From positions 1-6,028 of the forward strand of contig JAISXJ010000064.1 of the NCBI GenBank assembly GCA_031270565.1: a stretch of DNA of 6,028 bases, written 5' to 3'. The stretch is from Prevotellaceae bacterium. Its GTDB lineage: Bacteria; Bacteroidota; Bacteroidia; Bacteroidales; Paludibacteraceae. The translations under genes and the position numbers were made by a program. Below the pieces are notes generated by a model. The model saw only the letters and a list, made by a program, of their open reading frames with translations, was not told the DNA's origin and did not search any database. Positions 5,915 to 6,028 of the stretch are shown here, one piece after another; the stretch's first letter is position 1; the number at the start of each line of letters is the position of its first letter.

Positions 5915-6028
5915 ATGAAAAAATTAAGCATAAAGAACAGCGCCATTCAGTTTCTTGCTTTTGTGAGCGAACGAGGCGACAATACCGTTGATATCGCCTT
6001 TCAAAACGGCGATTTATGGGCAAGCGAA
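5915..6028 (+). CDS. N-terminus of a RhuM-family-like protein (cut by window end)
   Basis: Only 38 codons are present. MKKLSIKNSAIQFLAFVSERGD followed by NTVDIAFQNGDLWASE has the order seen at the start of RhuM-family proteins: IKNS, a hydrophobic FLxF, a short acidic linker, then a V-x-[IV]-x-[FY] strand and a D-x-[IL]-W turn that normally leads into a helix-turn-helix-like segment. RhuM was named from Salmonella pathogenicity island 3; relatives are common in Bacteroidota accessory DNA and resemble phage Bro/KilA-N-type regulators in outline. Their biochemical role is not established. ATG at 5915 is chosen because the family begins just there. The gene has its own promoter with a palindrome. 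Most of the protein is missing, so the call rests on a short match recalled from memory. Confidence 0.55.
   Translation, partial: MKKLSIKNSAIQFLAFVSERGDNTVDIAFQNGDLWASE

Overview
The window reads as chromosomal DNA of a Bacteroidota (probably Bacteroidales) bacterium. The signs are a long TonB-dependent receptor with an N-terminal carboxypeptidase-regulatory-like domain and the YSVRGGSYDEN-type plug, three matches to the Bacteroides -7 promoter box (TAnnTTTG), gene starts without Shine-Dalgarno sequences, and proteins that look like Bacteroidales versions of their families.

Layout, all genes on the + strand. Positions 1-271 are non-coding or at best hold the tail of an upstream gene: a block rich in short inverted repeats (1 to about 125), then an A-rich stretch with two tandem heptamer pairs, then a promoter box (198-205). 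A TonB-dependent outer-membrane receptor follows (272-2731, GTG start). A second promoter box with almost the same flanks (2800-2807) precedes a compact cluster: dtd (D-aminoacyl-tRNA deacylase, 2869-3324), deoC (deoxyribose-phosphate aldolase, 3364-4245), a VanZ-like small membrane protein (4264-4647) and dprA (4644-5744). Gaps are 39 bp, 18 bp and a 4-base ATGA overlap, so this is probably one transcription unit. A third promoter with a palindrome between and over its elements (5769-5800) leads into the first 38 codons of a protein resembling the RhuM family (5915 to the window end).

The dtd-deoC-vanZ-dprA cluster looks like a housekeeping operon of functionally unrelated genes: tRNA proofreading, deoxynucleoside catabolism, an uncharacterised membrane protein, and loading of RecA on incoming single-stranded DNA. 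The receptor is a lone import gene with no SusD-like partner here, so its substrate cannot be read from the window.

I do not see a clearly new biological system. The items most worth a second look are the structured block at the left edge, the shared extended promoter sequence of two adjacent units, the palindrome embedded in the promoter of the RhuM-like gene, and that gene itself, which is cut by the window end and may open an accessory region.
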